Shown: positions 1-11,441 of the stretch, one piece after another
Numbering within the stretch: position 1 is the stretch's first letter
Layout: each line of letters opens with the position of its first letter
NCBI RefSeq assembly: GCF_019097595.1
Contig: NC_080723.1
Location: 10,161,011 to 10,225,010 of the forward strand
Direction: 5' to 3'
Length of the DNA: 64,000 bases
Origin: Hemibagrus wyckioides
Taxonomy: Eukaryota; Chordata; Actinopteri; Siluriformes; Bagridae
Notes under the pieces: generated by a model
Told to the model about the DNA's origin: nothing
The model's database searches: none
Seen by the model: only the letters and a program-made list of their open reading frames with translations
Position numbers and translations under genes: made by a program

Positions 1-1254
1 GGGCAAAGTTTGCCTTTGACTTGATCAGAACCCTTACTTCTTTAGAGAAAATCAAAGCCCAAGCACTTTTGATTTAATGTTGCTTCATGGACATTGTATT
101 TGGTCAAAAAGGTTCGATTTTGTTGCTGCATTTTCTCTGTTCATGCTGATGGTGTGGTTTTTGCCCCCTTTGAACTACACTGAACTCATTTTAAGTCTAA
201 TTTTTATTCGATTTCTTGTGTACTCTCCCTGTGTTCCTTTATTCAGTAGAACATTCTGAACTTTCCCTATTACACTAAAACTTCCACATCTATCTTAAAT
301 ATTATTAGAAGTGTTCAGCTGGTTCTTCTCTAAAGCTTAAGCCAGGTTGTTTAAATAGCAGTAGATCAGGATCCCAAACTAGAATCATTCCCTCATACAA
401 TATAATACATTACTCTGTAACATTTACTACCATAACTTCCACCACTACTACTACTACTGATAATAAAATATCAGTATATTTCAAACTGCAAATAGATCAA
501 TCTTAAAGCATTGTAAGTAACAAAGAAGCCTTCAAAGGTCTTAGGATAACAAAAACAGTGAATATTCATGAATACAGTAGTGTATATATGTGCATGTGCA
601 CAGTTGCATTATTAAATCCTTTAAAGTCATTTAACTCTAGACATCGTGACCATTATTTTTATCTGAATAATATTTCTGTTGTTCTTAATAAAGTTTCTCC
701 ATTGCTATATATGTTACTTGATCACTGTGGCATTTAAGTGATTTTCATTTTCATACCTAGACTAATTACCCCGGCTTGTTCTAAGTTGTCTTTTTGGTTT
801 GTTATATAATGTTCTGCTATCCGCTTTATAAATAGCTGTGATTCCTCAGACAGTCTAGCTGAGAGCAGCAGCATTGTGCCTGTACTCATTACAGCTGAAA
901 TGGGGAAGAGGAAGGGGAGAGGACAGTCCTGCTGATAATCTTTTCCATTAAATAAATAACAATGTTGACCTTTAAAGTGCTATAAAAATAAATTAGTTGT
1001 CCAGTCTGATAAGGGTAGTGGTGCAGTACTGTTTTTTACAGGGATAATATTGTTATATTTTTGCAGTAAAAATCCATAAGTTGGTTCTATTTTTGTCATC
1101 ACAGATCACAGGTGTAAGACTATTTTTGGTATCTTTGTGGTCATCAGCATAGCTCATAATGGCGCAGTTGAGTTTGAACGTGAGCAATCACATTTGTGGT
1201 ATTCAGTCAGATCAGCTCTTCGTATTCAGTTTAAGATCCAAGAACCAAGAATAC
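1..1254. other. Intergenic DNA, no feature recognised
   Basis: AT-rich sequence with short low-complexity patches, such as a small ACT run near 440. Open frames are short and have no recognisable composition. I see no gene, RNA or mobile element here. Confidence 0.6.
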
Positions 1255-2040
1255 TCAGTGCAGCCTCATGAAATATACACAAGGCCACAATAAGTCTAAT
1301 GAGAAGATACATCCTGAGATTAACTGGGACTCATCATCAGTGATGTTCCCTGAGGTCATCAGCACTTTACAAAGTGAGCAGCAGGCAAATCCCCTGCACC
1401 CTACTTCTATTGGCTCACAGTCTTCCACAAGCTCCTGATACTTGGCACGCTTCCTGTGATTCACCTTCCCAATGTGGCCTTCCCAGTGCACTGTCAGCTT
1501 TATCACTGCCAGTTCATCACTACCAAGTCCCTGACAGAATCAACATATAAGACTGCAGATATTGGTGGAACACTGGGAGAAAACTACTTCTTAGGTCAAC
1601 TTCCAGCTGCCAATCAGATGCCTTAGTGAATGTTTTAGGCTGTGACTGATTTCTTCTCACAAAGGCAGCTGCTTAGGGTGATTTCTTCAGATGCTGGTGG
1701 TTACACTCCCTTGCCTCTAATGTGGAGGACTTGGCAGGTCAGGGTCAGGAACCTGCACTGGGGCGTGTCTGCCACATGTCTGACCAGGTAATCTTCCATT
1801 CCAGCATTTTCTTCCATTTTGTCAAGGCTCTCTGCTGCTTTGCTTCTGCTGCCTTTCCCCCACTCTAGCTTGGACTAGCCTCTGTCTATCTTTGCCCAGG
1901 GTCTTGTTGGATCAGGGCTTGGACAAACATCCTAGCCCTGCTTATCTGCTAGCCACCATCTTCAATTTTTCCTTGTTACTTCAACTCATTGTGGGTCCCC
2001 CACTTGCCCATCTTTAATATCTTTGGAGTCCCTGTTCTGA
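1255..2040 (-). mobile_element. Non-LTR retrotransposon fragment, C-terminal part of the polyprotein
   Basis: On the minus strand, 1506-1255 reads IKLTVHWEGHIGKVNHRKRA, then KYQELVEDCEPIEVGCRGFA. This resembles the C-terminal segment of a fish non-LTR reverse-transcriptase polyprotein (pattern ELTVPWE...ERK..KY..L...PVEVGCRGF). Further upstream on that strand (about 1800-1700) codons resembling a W..DIW motif and a Cys-rich segment can be read, but frame breaks interrupt them. No catalytic RT core is present, so this is a truncated, dead copy with no expected function. Orientation is opposite to lingo1. The family assignment rests on remembered motif similarity; a protein search of the translated segment would settle it. 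Confidence 0.6.
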
Positions 2041-2639
2041 AAAGAATCAAAGAAGAAAGTAAAGAATAATCCAGAAGAGGTGATCTCTGAAGTGCTAAAT
2101 GAACTGAGAATGCCTTTGAAATCCTAACAGTGTTGATACTGATGACTCATTTGTAAAAAAGAGAAAGGATAAAGATATTTTTAGTTGATTTCTAGGAGTT
2201 AGGTTTCACTTGTGTGTGTTAATATAGAATCTTGTGCAACTAAAATACACCTGATTTGTCCTTTAGAAGTCATAACTACTTTTTTTTAGATATTAGGAAA
2301 AAATAAATGAAGTCTATTTTATTTGGTTTAATTAGATCATTTTTATTTAAATCAGTAATTTAAATAAATATACCAATTTACATTTATGAGGGGTTCAAAA
2401 CTAAAGTTCTGTTTGAGGTCAAGAAATATTTTTTTTCCCTAGCATTTGTGCTAAGAGGGGAACATCTCCTAGAACACAGTGATGTAGATGAGTGAAATGG
2501 AAGAAAAATCCCAACAGGGTGGTGAATTTTAAATGTCGCCCACTTATCTCATCTCATCTCATTCATTTATGACTTTTATTTGTGTTTATTTCCCCTGATA
2601 TTATCAAATTGTAGTTTACTGAAGATTATATTAGATTAA
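2041..2639. other. Intergenic DNA, no feature recognised
   Basis: AT-rich sequence with T and A runs. No open frame or repeat family was recognised. Confidence 0.55.
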
Positions 2640-2835
2640 TGCTGTATGTCCCTGGTGACTGGGAACTCACAGAGGGGTTAACTCTCAGTGCTGGTCCAAA
2701 GCCCGGATAAAATGTGAGGGTTGCGTCAGGAAGGGCATCCGGGGGTAAAACCTGTGCCAAATTCAGACTTGTGGATCGGATGATCCTCTGTGGTGACCCG
2801 AACATGAAGCAGCTGAAGGACAACAACAACAACAT
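2640..2835 (+). mobile_element. Retroposon 3' tail ending in (AAC)n
   Basis: Contains the fish retroposon-tail phrases GGAAGGGCATCCGGGGGTAA and CTGTGGTGACCCGAACATGA, then ends in an ACAACAACAACAACA tract at about 2819-2834. A short simple-repeat tail after a conserved 3' segment is typical of RTE/L2-type non-LTR retrotransposons and the SINEs that use their machinery. The exact family is not certain. Confidence 0.55.
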
Positions 2836-2840
2836 ATTGG

Positions 2841-4885
2841 ATTAACGCTGTAAATGGCAGGTGATGTTTACAGAAGATGTCACTGAGAAGCCATAGGGAA
2901 TGGCTTCTGAATCTTCTGGTGTCTGTTACATTTGGTAGATTACATTAAATATATTGAATTGGTTTGGTTTATTTAATTTAACTTAATTAAACATAAACTT
3001 GTTTAACGTAATTTATTTAATGATGAAATAGAAAGTCGGGTGCAGAAGGATGTTGGGATGAGATTGTAGAATGATTGACGGTATTGTACCGTCCAGGATG
3101 ATTGTGATGAGACTTTATATGTTTGAAGGGTGGTACAATGCTGCACTTCCACCTTTTTAGGTTTTCTAGATTTGTTCCACTGTCCTGTGGCTAAATTCCA
3201 CTAGCTGTGCTGAATTGCCCCTGATCAGCATTAAACACTTTTTGAAGATGATATGAAGGTAGTCAGAGTCAGAGTAACATAAAACTGTAGAGTTTGGGTG
3301 AGAGTAGACCGGAGGCAGTGGGGATGAGGCTATAGGTTCAGCTGAAGCATGCTTAGATTAATTTTAGGCTTGTGGGTGGTATCATAAAATGAGATGTGCA
3401 CTATTTTTGTGCCATTTTATATTTCACGTATGTACTCTTAATCCCTCTGAGGCTGAAACACATACACAAATTTTCACATGTAAGTATATGAGACTGCTGT
3501 CATTTTTTAATTAAAAATACAAAAATGTTTTTCCTTAAGGGAATTCTCAATTCTTTCAGCATCCTGTTTATAGATTATAACATAAACCTGACATGTGGAA
3601 ATTTAAAGAATGTAGAGCATGTTTGATTAGAGATTTGGGATCTGACTATAGGTTGTGTTTAGCATTAGACATTTTAAGGACATTATTACCAACCTGTACT
3701 AAAACAGGAAGCGTGAAGAAAACATCTTTAGATTTATAATTATAGATTATTAAACTATTCTACAGGTGTTGTTTATGGTTATTTTATACAGCTGTAATGG
3801 AATAAATTAACATTTAAATCCTACTCAGGGTGTCGTATTGTTATCCAGGTAATATTTATACACATTAGGTGTCATTTGTCAAGCTGTATATGAACAGATT
3901 TATTCGTAAATCATTTGTAGCAGCATTTACAAAGCCTTTATCAGGCTGCCTATGACACACACCCTTATGCTTTTCCAAGCCGGTGTCGACGAGCGCACAT
4001 TGGTATGCAAGAGCTTCCTGGAGCTGACGGTTGTCAGAATAGCAGCTTCCTCATGTTCCGTGCTTGGTAACCACTATCACCTCTACAGAAAATGTATTTT
4101 TTTTCCATTCTAATGTCAAACCATTTTCATTTCACCTCACTTATTCAGAACATCACTTCCAAATATGAATACATTATTCTGATTGAACAGATAATGCATA
4201 AATGGATATGAACAACAGGCAAAGTATTCTTTTTACACTTTTTTTTTTCCATGGTGACTGGTATCCTAAGCATGAGGTTTTCACTTTAATGCTAAGTTTT
4301 AAAGAACAGCTTGCTAGAGCTCGTGGAGAGGGTTGACAGGTTTCAGCAAAATTCCCATCCCAACTACAACTCAAAACCACACTTAAAAATAGCCCAGAAT
4401 GTTTGAACATATGAAAAGGTAGAGGTGTTTTTCTTCTTTTTAGTGGTTGTGCACATTTCTGATTTGCAGGATATATCAGCAATATGCAGGCATGCAGAAC
4501 CACGCTCATGAACTTGAACAAGTTCATAAACTTGATAGCAGATTTACTATTCAGATTTAGCCCAAACTGCCTTCTTGAGTTTTCTGCCATATTTCTGTAC
4601 AAACTTTTGCAGTATGTATTAAGCCACTCCTCTATATAGCTCATGCAGACTTCATGCTGTGTGCTGTGTGTTCACAGGGCAGTAAATCAATCAGAACAAT
4701 CAGTTAATTCCTTTAAAACATAAAGTACATACATTATGGATAGTTTCTTCTGGCCATTATAATGAAATGTAGTTTCAAGGATCCTATTTCAATCCTAGTC
4801 AGAGTTTTCCCTGCTTTATACTGGATTCTGATAGCATGTCTAGCTTTTCGGATCTTTACAGAATGTATCATAGTAAATAAAGATT
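2841..4885. other. Intergenic DNA, no supported feature
   Basis: Mostly AT-rich unique-looking sequence. The minus strand has a 156-codon open stretch at 4644-4174, but its composition (Lys, Ser and Leu rich, no domain) and lack of a recognisable homologue do not support a gene. No transposon ends were seen. Confidence 0.5.
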
Positions 4886-5520
4886 CCTGCCTCTGATCCT
4901 GTTTGATTGCTGCCTCTGATCCTGTTAAAATCCTGCCTCTGATCCTGTTTGATTCCTGCCTCTGATCCTGTTTGATTCCTGCCTCTGATCCTGTTCAAAT
5001 CCTGCCTCAGATCCTGTTCGATTCCTGCCACTGATCCTGTTCAATTCCTGCCTCTGATCCTGTTCAAATCATGCCTCCAATCATGTTTGATTCCTGCCTC
5101 CGATCCTGTTTGATTCCTGCCTCTGATCCTGTTCAAATCCTGCCTCTGATCCTATTCGATTCCTGTCTCTGATCCTGTTTAATTCCTGCATCTGATCCTG
5201 TTTGATTCCTACATCTGATCCTGTTTGATTCCTGCCTCTGATCCTGTTCAATTCCTGTCTCTGATCCTGTTCGAATCCTGCCTCTGATCCTGTTTGATTT
5301 CTGCCTTTGATCCTGTTTGATTCCTGCCTCTGATCCTGTTTGATTCCTACATCTGATCCTTTTCGACTCCTGCCTCTGATCCTGTTCAATTCCTGCCTCT
5401 GATCCTGTTTGATTCCTGCCTCTGATCCTGTTCGATTCCTGCCTCTGATCCTGTTCGATTCCTGCCTCTGATCCTGTTTGATTCCTGCCTCTGAGCCTGT
5501 TCGATTCCTGCCTCTGATCC
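4886..5520. repeat. 23-bp minisatellite, about 27 copies
   Basis: Tandem units of 23 bp, starting GATTCCTGCCTCTGATCCTG and followed by TTT or TTC. Units differ by a few substitutions (CCTCTG/CATCTG, GTTTGA/GTTCGA/GTTCAA). Because 23 is not a multiple of three, the minus strand reads as a 23-residue peptide repeat (NQTGSEAGIEQDQRQ and so on) built from three DNA units in successive frames. This is a by-product of the period and not evidence of a protein. The array abuts the retroposon tail at 5521. Confidence 0.95.
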
Positions 5521-5872
5521 GGTGTATGTGGAGTTTTATATGTTCTCCCTGTGCTTTGCAGGTTTCCTCCAGGTACTCTGGTTTCCTCCCAGTCCAAAGA
5601 CATGCATGGTATGCTTGTCTGATACAGACAATTTAGATACAGACATACATACAGACATACAAATTGATACAGACAATTTAGAGCTGCCAATAAGCATTGG
5701 CAGCTCTAAATTGTCTGTATCATGTGAATGGGTCTGTGAACGTGTAATTATGTCCTGCAGTGGTTCTGCCCCCTGTCCCGGGTGTCCTCCACCCTTGTGT
5801 ATGGAGTCCTCTGGGACGGATTCCAGGTTCCCCATGAACCTAAGTAGGATAAGTGGTACAAAAATGTAACCT
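5521..5872 (+). mobile_element. Dispersed retroposon tail (L2/RTE-like)
   Basis: Carries phrases shared by a very common fish repeat: GTTTCCTCCAGGTACTCTGG, CCAGTCCAAAGACATGCATG, then GTGAATGGGTCTGTGAACG, CCTGTCCCGGGTGTCCTCCA and AGGATAAGTGGTACAAAAATG-like sequence at its end. Shorter or inverted copies of the family occur elsewhere in the window (8211-8344, 44880-45205, 50915-51055). It has no coding potential of its own. The middle is rearranged by a perfect hairpin, annotated separately. Confidence 0.65.
5666..5721. repeat. Perfect 26-bp inverted repeat with 4-base loop
   Basis: The left arm 5666-5691 (GATACAGACAATTTAGAGCT then GCCAAT) is the exact reverse complement of 5696-5721. The loop is AAGC. 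The right arm matches the normal sequence order of the surrounding retroposon tail, so the left arm looks like the inserted copy. Short GATACAGACA-type repeats also precede it at 5631-5665. Confidence 0.95.
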
Positions 5873-6347
5873 AAATACATTTCTGGATTTAAGAAATTTC
5901 TTGATTTAAAGCTTACATCATCACATTAGAAATTGTAAATATTCTTTATATTTTCCTTTCTGTGTTTTTCTTATTTTCTGTGTATGTGTGTGCCTGAGAG
6001 AGATAAATAGAGAGAGAATCATTATTCAGAGGTATAGTAAATTTCTGTTGTGTTTCAGCTGGTGTATGCGGTACTGAGGATGCAGGGAGGAAGGGGCATG
6101 TGGAGCCCAGAGAAAAAGCTTTTATCTCACCTGGTCTGCACTGAGTAAATCATCTTTCATCCTCTACTGCAGCATCCATTGTCTGTGAGTATTCTTGTTA
6201 ATATTTCCTAAAGCCTGACATGACATTGCAAATCTAACGCACTTCATCAAAAGCTTATAAATCCAGAGACTGTAGGTGCATGCAGCTGTTCAGGAGTTAA
6301 GGTTGTGCATAACACATAAGCCCACATAATGTGTGTTTAGTAGTCAC

Positions 6348-6348
<1 letters not shown>

Positions 6349-6396
<48 letters not shown>
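6349..6396. repeat. (AAT)n microsatellite
   Basis: About 16 uninterrupted AAT units. Confidence 0.95.
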
Positions 6397-6397
<1 letters not shown>

Positions 6398-6654
6398 CAT
6401 ACCATAGCAAACAATCATCTTATTTAGATATTCGTAAGATACAGTAGATCCTATATTTATTAAACAACTCCATACAATTACATTTTAATGGCAGGCAAAC
6501 TTATCCAGACAGTCTTTGTAGTCTTTATCAAAACACATCATCATGTAAGTTCACAAGGTCGGGGACTAAAAGTGTCAAAACTGCTGGGAAGATTAGTATA
6601 AAAAGAAAACACACAATTTTTTTTAAATAGATATAAATTGCTAATTCAAGTGCT

Positions 6655-7640
6655 TAGTGAAGAGCAAGGTCTTTAGTCATCATTTGAAGGCAGTCAGTGA
6701 CTCAGTTGTACAGACAGCCAAGGAAAGTTTATTCCATCACCTAAGTGCCAGTGAAGACAAATAATATTCTGGATTCCTTGTATCCTGATAGATGGTGGGT
6801 CCAGGAACGTGGTGCAGTGAAAAGTGCTTTAGGGTTAGTGAGGGGTAGTAGTACTACACGATGCGAGTGGAGAGAGTGTAGGAATGGAATGGTGTGGGAA
6901 ATCTTGAGAAGATTGCAAACAAGTCATGCAGCTGCATTCTGGATTTGTAGCAGTAATCTCATCCCAAAATGGCAAGGAACTGAAAAAGAACCTTCATTTA
7001 GAAATATGAGCATATACAGTATACAGTGCCAAGTCATGCCAATATGTAGAGGGTTCTGATTGGCCAGGGGCATGAGTGAATTTGTCGAATTTAAATCAAC
7101 ACAAACTTCTGGAAAGATGACTCCTTATCAGGAGAGATAGAAAGAGAAAAACAGGATTTATGTTCTGGAGGACGAACAGAACACTATTACCAAGATCTGG
7201 TTCGAACCAGTTTTAGATAACAAAGTGGGTGAAATAAAATAACCCATCAGTGACCTTTATTTTTTTTTTATAAAGATTTTATTAATGTTGTAAAAGAGAA
7301 ACCTGCATGACTGAGATCTTGAGATAATCATGCTCCAAATATCTACATCAGCTCAAGTTAGTTTCAGCTGTTGAGTAGCCATCCATGATGAGATGTCTGG
7401 CAGGCATGCTGAGGACCATGCAGAAAGTGTGCAAATGAGTGTCTGGGGGAGGAAAGAAGAGGATGAGTTAGGCATCATCAGCATAGCAATGGTAGAAAAA
7501 TTGATGGAGGATATGACCTCACTGAGCCTTGTGGGATACCAGTGGAAGAGAATCTGCATGAAGATGATGTGGATTTACTCTTGGTTGGCCCATGAATTTT
7601 CGAGACTCATGGACAGAAAAGATTTCAAAGACAAATAAAG
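6655..7640 (-). mobile_element. Degraded LINE (copy A), RT-domain remnant
   Basis: The minus strand contains, between 7559 and 7353, TRLSEVISS followed by SACLPDISSWMATQQLKL. These are the residues around and after the reverse-transcriptase active site in a fish LINE family (pattern SLGEVI...ADDTQ...CLADISSWM..HQLKLNPSK). The region towards 6660, on the + strand AGTGACTCAGTTGTACAGAC and TTCCATCACCTAAGTGCCAG, matches the 3' part of copy B at 43275-44230, which retains more of the domain. Copy A lacks a recognisable VPQGS motif and has many frame breaks. It is a dead fragment. Confidence 0.65.
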
Positions 7641-8073
7641 TCATTGTTTACTTATTAATCTGGTGCTCTTCTAGCTCAGTATGCATTTCGGTTTATCTTA
7701 ATTGGAGTAAGATGTGATTATATGCTTTGTAGTTCAGTGTGGTGAATGATGGCAGTGTGGCAGATTCTGTAGGTGTGTGAAACAGCCACTTTAATCATGG
7801 CAGCATTTGTAAAGTTAACCAGCCAACCAAATTGGGTCAACACCCACATGAGCAAATTGAACATATCAATACACCCACTAGACTGTTTTACATAATCACT
7901 CTACCTTATCATTATCTCTTACAATAACCTCTTCTGTAATATGTTTATTGTCGTAATTCATATGCAGTGTGATGTACAAAAAAGAACTGTCCCATGACAA
8001 TGTAAGTCAGGGAGTAAGTTTTATTTATGAAGCACATTTAAAAGAGTGATAGTTGCCCAAAATGCTGTAAATA

Positions 8074-8099
8074 AAAAAACAAACAAATAAACAAACAAA

Positions 8100-8163
<64 letters not shown>

Positions 8164-8210
8164 GCTAGGAAATAATAAATAAATAAAATAAATAAATAAA
8201 TAAATAAATA
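8074..8210. repeat. (AAAT)n / (AAAC)n tetranucleotide array
   Basis: AAAC and AAAT units run from 8074, are interrupted near 8163-8173, then resume to 8210. Confidence 0.95.
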
Positions 8211-8344
8211 CTGCGATGGACTGGCCACCTGTCCAGGGTGTACCCCTGCCTTTCATCCTATGTGCGCTGGGATAGGCTCCAGCAGACCCCCGTGACCCTA
8301 ATTAGGAATAAGTGGGTATAGACAGTGGATGGATGGATGGATGG
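8211..8344 (+). mobile_element. Retroposon tail fragment with (ATGG)n end
   Basis: CTGCGATGGACTGGCCACCT, CTGTCCAGGGTGTACCCCTG and GGGATAGGCTCCAGCAGACC match the 3' half of the repeat at 5521-5872. The fragment ends in GGATGGATGG and is bounded on both sides by AAAT arrays. Confidence 0.65.
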
Positions 8345-8346
8345 AA

Positions 8347-8389
<43 letters not shown>

Positions 8390-8445
8390 ACAAACAAACA
8401 AACAAACAAACAAACAAATAAATAAATAAATAAATAAATAAATAA
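8345..8445. repeat. (AAAT)n-(AAAC)n-(AAAT)n array
   Basis: A block of AAAT units, a central block of AAAC units, then AAAT again. This is the same unit pair as at 8074-8210. Confidence 0.95.
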
Positions 8446-9602
8446 GCAAAAGTAAAAAGATTTTGTGTGTGTTTTTATTTAAAAAAACCAAGACAGTCAG
8501 GAGTGACTGATCAGAAGACCTTAGAGACCTAGGCTGAGTACTATTACTAATACTAAAAGTATTAAAAGCACAGGTCTGTGATTCATATGCGGTGTGCTGT
8601 ACACAATTAATCTCATGAAAATATGATAATGATTTCTTCTGCCTTGAGTTGCATTTTGGGTGATAAAGAAATCAGTTCACTTTAATACACTGGTTTATTT
8701 TCGATTGTGAACACAGAACACATTCATATCTATCAGTATCTCTGGCTGCAGGAGATCCCACTATATTAGACATGAATCCTAAAAGGTTACTTTTCCATCT
8801 CCGTGTTGTTTGTGAATCTCATCACATATTGACTGAAGCAACATTACAGAGGAAATCCATCTATATCTTTCTGTAGCATGGATAAAAGGGGAATATTTTT
8901 TTCCCCAGAAGGAAAGAGTGATCCAAACAACCACTTAAAATCATTAGAGAACAGAAAGTGCCATCTTTTTTTTTTCTTTTTCTTTTTTCCAAGATGTAGG
9001 GTTAGCATTATTTAGGAATGTTAATAAAATAACAGAGAAATATGATAGATAGTTATGAATAATGTCATTAGCTTCCAAGTTCCCATCAGCTTTATGTGCT
9101 TGGTGCATGTGTTAAAATAAAAATGTGTTAAAATGATAAAAATAAAAAAAAAATGAAACGAGCAGCTTGTTTTTGTTAAATGGATTTTCTAAAAATGCTT
9201 TAAGTAATAATACTGCCGCCCACTCTCACATATGCTTAGCTTTGTTGTTATAAATAAATAAATAAATAAATAAATTTACAGATTTTCAGGTACATCACAA
9301 ATTTTCCAGGCTTTTCTTTACTACATGATGCGAGTAAGAAAAGTATAATGTTTAGAATTAATAGACTACGGATTAAATATAATTTAAAGTCTCATCATTT
9401 TTATGTCTCAGTAAATCTCCACACTGAAAAATTTACATAATACCGAAACATTACCGTGCCCTTTTAATCTGCTGCAGTTTACTACGCATGATATTACTAT
9501 CAAATATAGAAGTCAGATTAATCTCTATAATTAAAGTAAGAAAGATTCCCATCTCCTCCCTAATCCAGCTGCAAGATCCTGACAACATCATGTTGTGTAA
9601 AC
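8446..9602. other. Intergenic DNA with a short AAAT run
   Basis: No gene seen. A small (AAAT)n tract lies at 9251-9275; the rest is AT-rich and unrecognised. Confidence 0.55.
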
Positions 9603-9661
9603 CTCCTTCCTTCCTTCCTTCCTTCCTTCCTTCCTTCCTTCCTTCCTTCCTTCCTTCCTTT
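9603..9661. repeat. (CCTT)n microsatellite
   Basis: About 14 tandem CCTT units. They give a spurious Ser-Phe-Leu-Pro peptide on the + strand. Confidence 0.95.
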
Positions 9662-9764
9662 CTAACAGAAAACTCTTTTTTTTTAAATAAATTAAAAAAT
9701 AAATTATTGACATGACATTTTTCTGCAACTATAAACTTCTATCTCAAAGAATTTTAGGATTATG

Positions 9765-9770
<6 letters not shown>

Positions 9771-9802
<32 letters not shown>
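9771..9802. repeat. (TG)n microsatellite
   Basis: Sixteen TG units. Confidence 0.95.
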
Positions 9803-9803
<1 letters not shown>

Positions 9804-11381
9804 TTTATAAACACCAATTTAAATTGGACTGGTTCAGCACAGAGATAATAAATGTTAATAATAATACAATATTGCAAACTCTTCCTACCCATTAACATGT
9901 AATATTTGGAGGGTAGATTTTCTTTTCTTTTCTATTAAAAACAGAAGTTATTAAATAGAGCAGCTGTAGGGGGAATGGAGGCGTGTGCATGTTCATGCCA
10001 AGGGGCAGGGAGAGTTTTGCAACACTGATACCCTGCTTTTTGTGCTGATGTTTAATTTTTTTTCTTTTTTTTTATCTAAACACATGATAAAAAAATGTGT
10101 GGAATTATAGCATGTCCTTACTGATGCTGTTTCCGTTTCCTACTGCACATCAGCATCCATTTCGATTCATATTACAAAAACCGAAACCTAACGACATCAC
10201 AGCTGAACATTTTCTTTCTGAATCTATACAATACTCTATATAAATCCATTACAGTTTCATCCCATAACCACAAGGTGTCCTAACCCTTCACCACAACAAT
10301 TTAATGATGCCATTATCCAGATATTTAAATGAGCTCATAGCAAAGGGTCCCACTAAATCCATTTCTTTTTCTATATATATTATTTTTCACGTCTAATCTC
10401 CTGAAGCCCTTAACCTTTATGAAGTCATAATTCAGAGCAGTGGTTATTAATATTAAAAAGACTGATAAGCTTGGAGGAAGCTGGCTTGCTTTCAGGCCAT
10501 AACTTGGCACCATAGTTCTCTCCAGTTCACATCAAATCATTAGACCGTGCTTTTTGAAAAGGCACGATATCGCATCAGTGCTCAGCCACAAGAACAATGA
10601 ACTGCTTCATGCTCCTCGTGCTTCGCTGGTCAAACCTATTCAATCAGCCTATAACATCAGAGCGGCAAAATGGCATCCCTGTTTCACTGGTACACATCAG
10701 GGACAAAGAGTATTTCCTACACTTTCAGATGGTATTAATTTAATCTCCCGTAACATCAGATGGCCTGTCATGGTGTGTCTGGATTATTATATATATATTT
10801 TTTGATCCTCCACAGTCATCAGATAGCCCCATTTGACCTGTAGATTGAAATGTTTGCTTTGGGAGTCCTTGACATCTCTTGGAGTTCATGCAGTTCATGC
10901 AGTGTACAGTATCTTTCCAAAAAAGCTTTGTGAGCTCATTGTCTCTGATCGTTTCACTGCGCTGCAGTAACCATATGGGCTTTAGATAAAGTGCACATGT
11001 GCTGCTGTGTTATGGCTTTTGCTCTCTGCTTTCATAGGTTTTATTTAAATAGACAATGAAGACCAACTGTTCTTACACGTTGGGTGAGCAGGATAAATAT
11101 CAGCAGCAGGCATTACTAATATGTCTTTTTAAACAGGACTCAAATACAACAGCTTTTGTACATCTAGCTTATTTTCAAATTTATTTTTTTATTATTACTA
11201 GCATAAGTCCAAATGCCTCTACTTTATAATACTGATACGATTCATATCCAAACAAAACCAGCAGTTACTGATCCAGCCATGGATTTGGCTGCAAATTTTG
11301 TGATTCTGTACTATATGGACCTTATAATTATATTCGTAAAGCACATTGTTTTTGTATTTTTAAAGTAATATTATACTTTTA

Positions 11382-11383
<2 letters not shown>
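9803..11383. other. Intergenic DNA, no feature recognised
   Basis: AT-rich sequence with T runs near 10050. Short open frames (for example 10554-10805) show no domain. No repeat family was identified. Confidence 0.5.
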
Positions 11384-11414
<31 letters not shown>

Positions 11415-11441
11415 TATTATTATTATTATTATTATTATTAT
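11384..11441. repeat. Self-complementary (AAT)n(ATT)n microsatellite
   Basis: About ten AAT units run directly into about nine ATT units, so the whole tract can fold on itself as a hairpin. A similar but reversed arrangement occurs at 49560-49628. Confidence 0.95.

Noticed and set aside
4174..4644. 156-codon minus-strand open frame
   Set aside because: No domain, no recognisable composition of a protein family, and no splice or promoter context. Probably chance.
4886..5520. CRISPR-like array
   Set aside because: Units are contiguous 23-bp repeats without unique spacers, in a vertebrate genome: a minisatellite.
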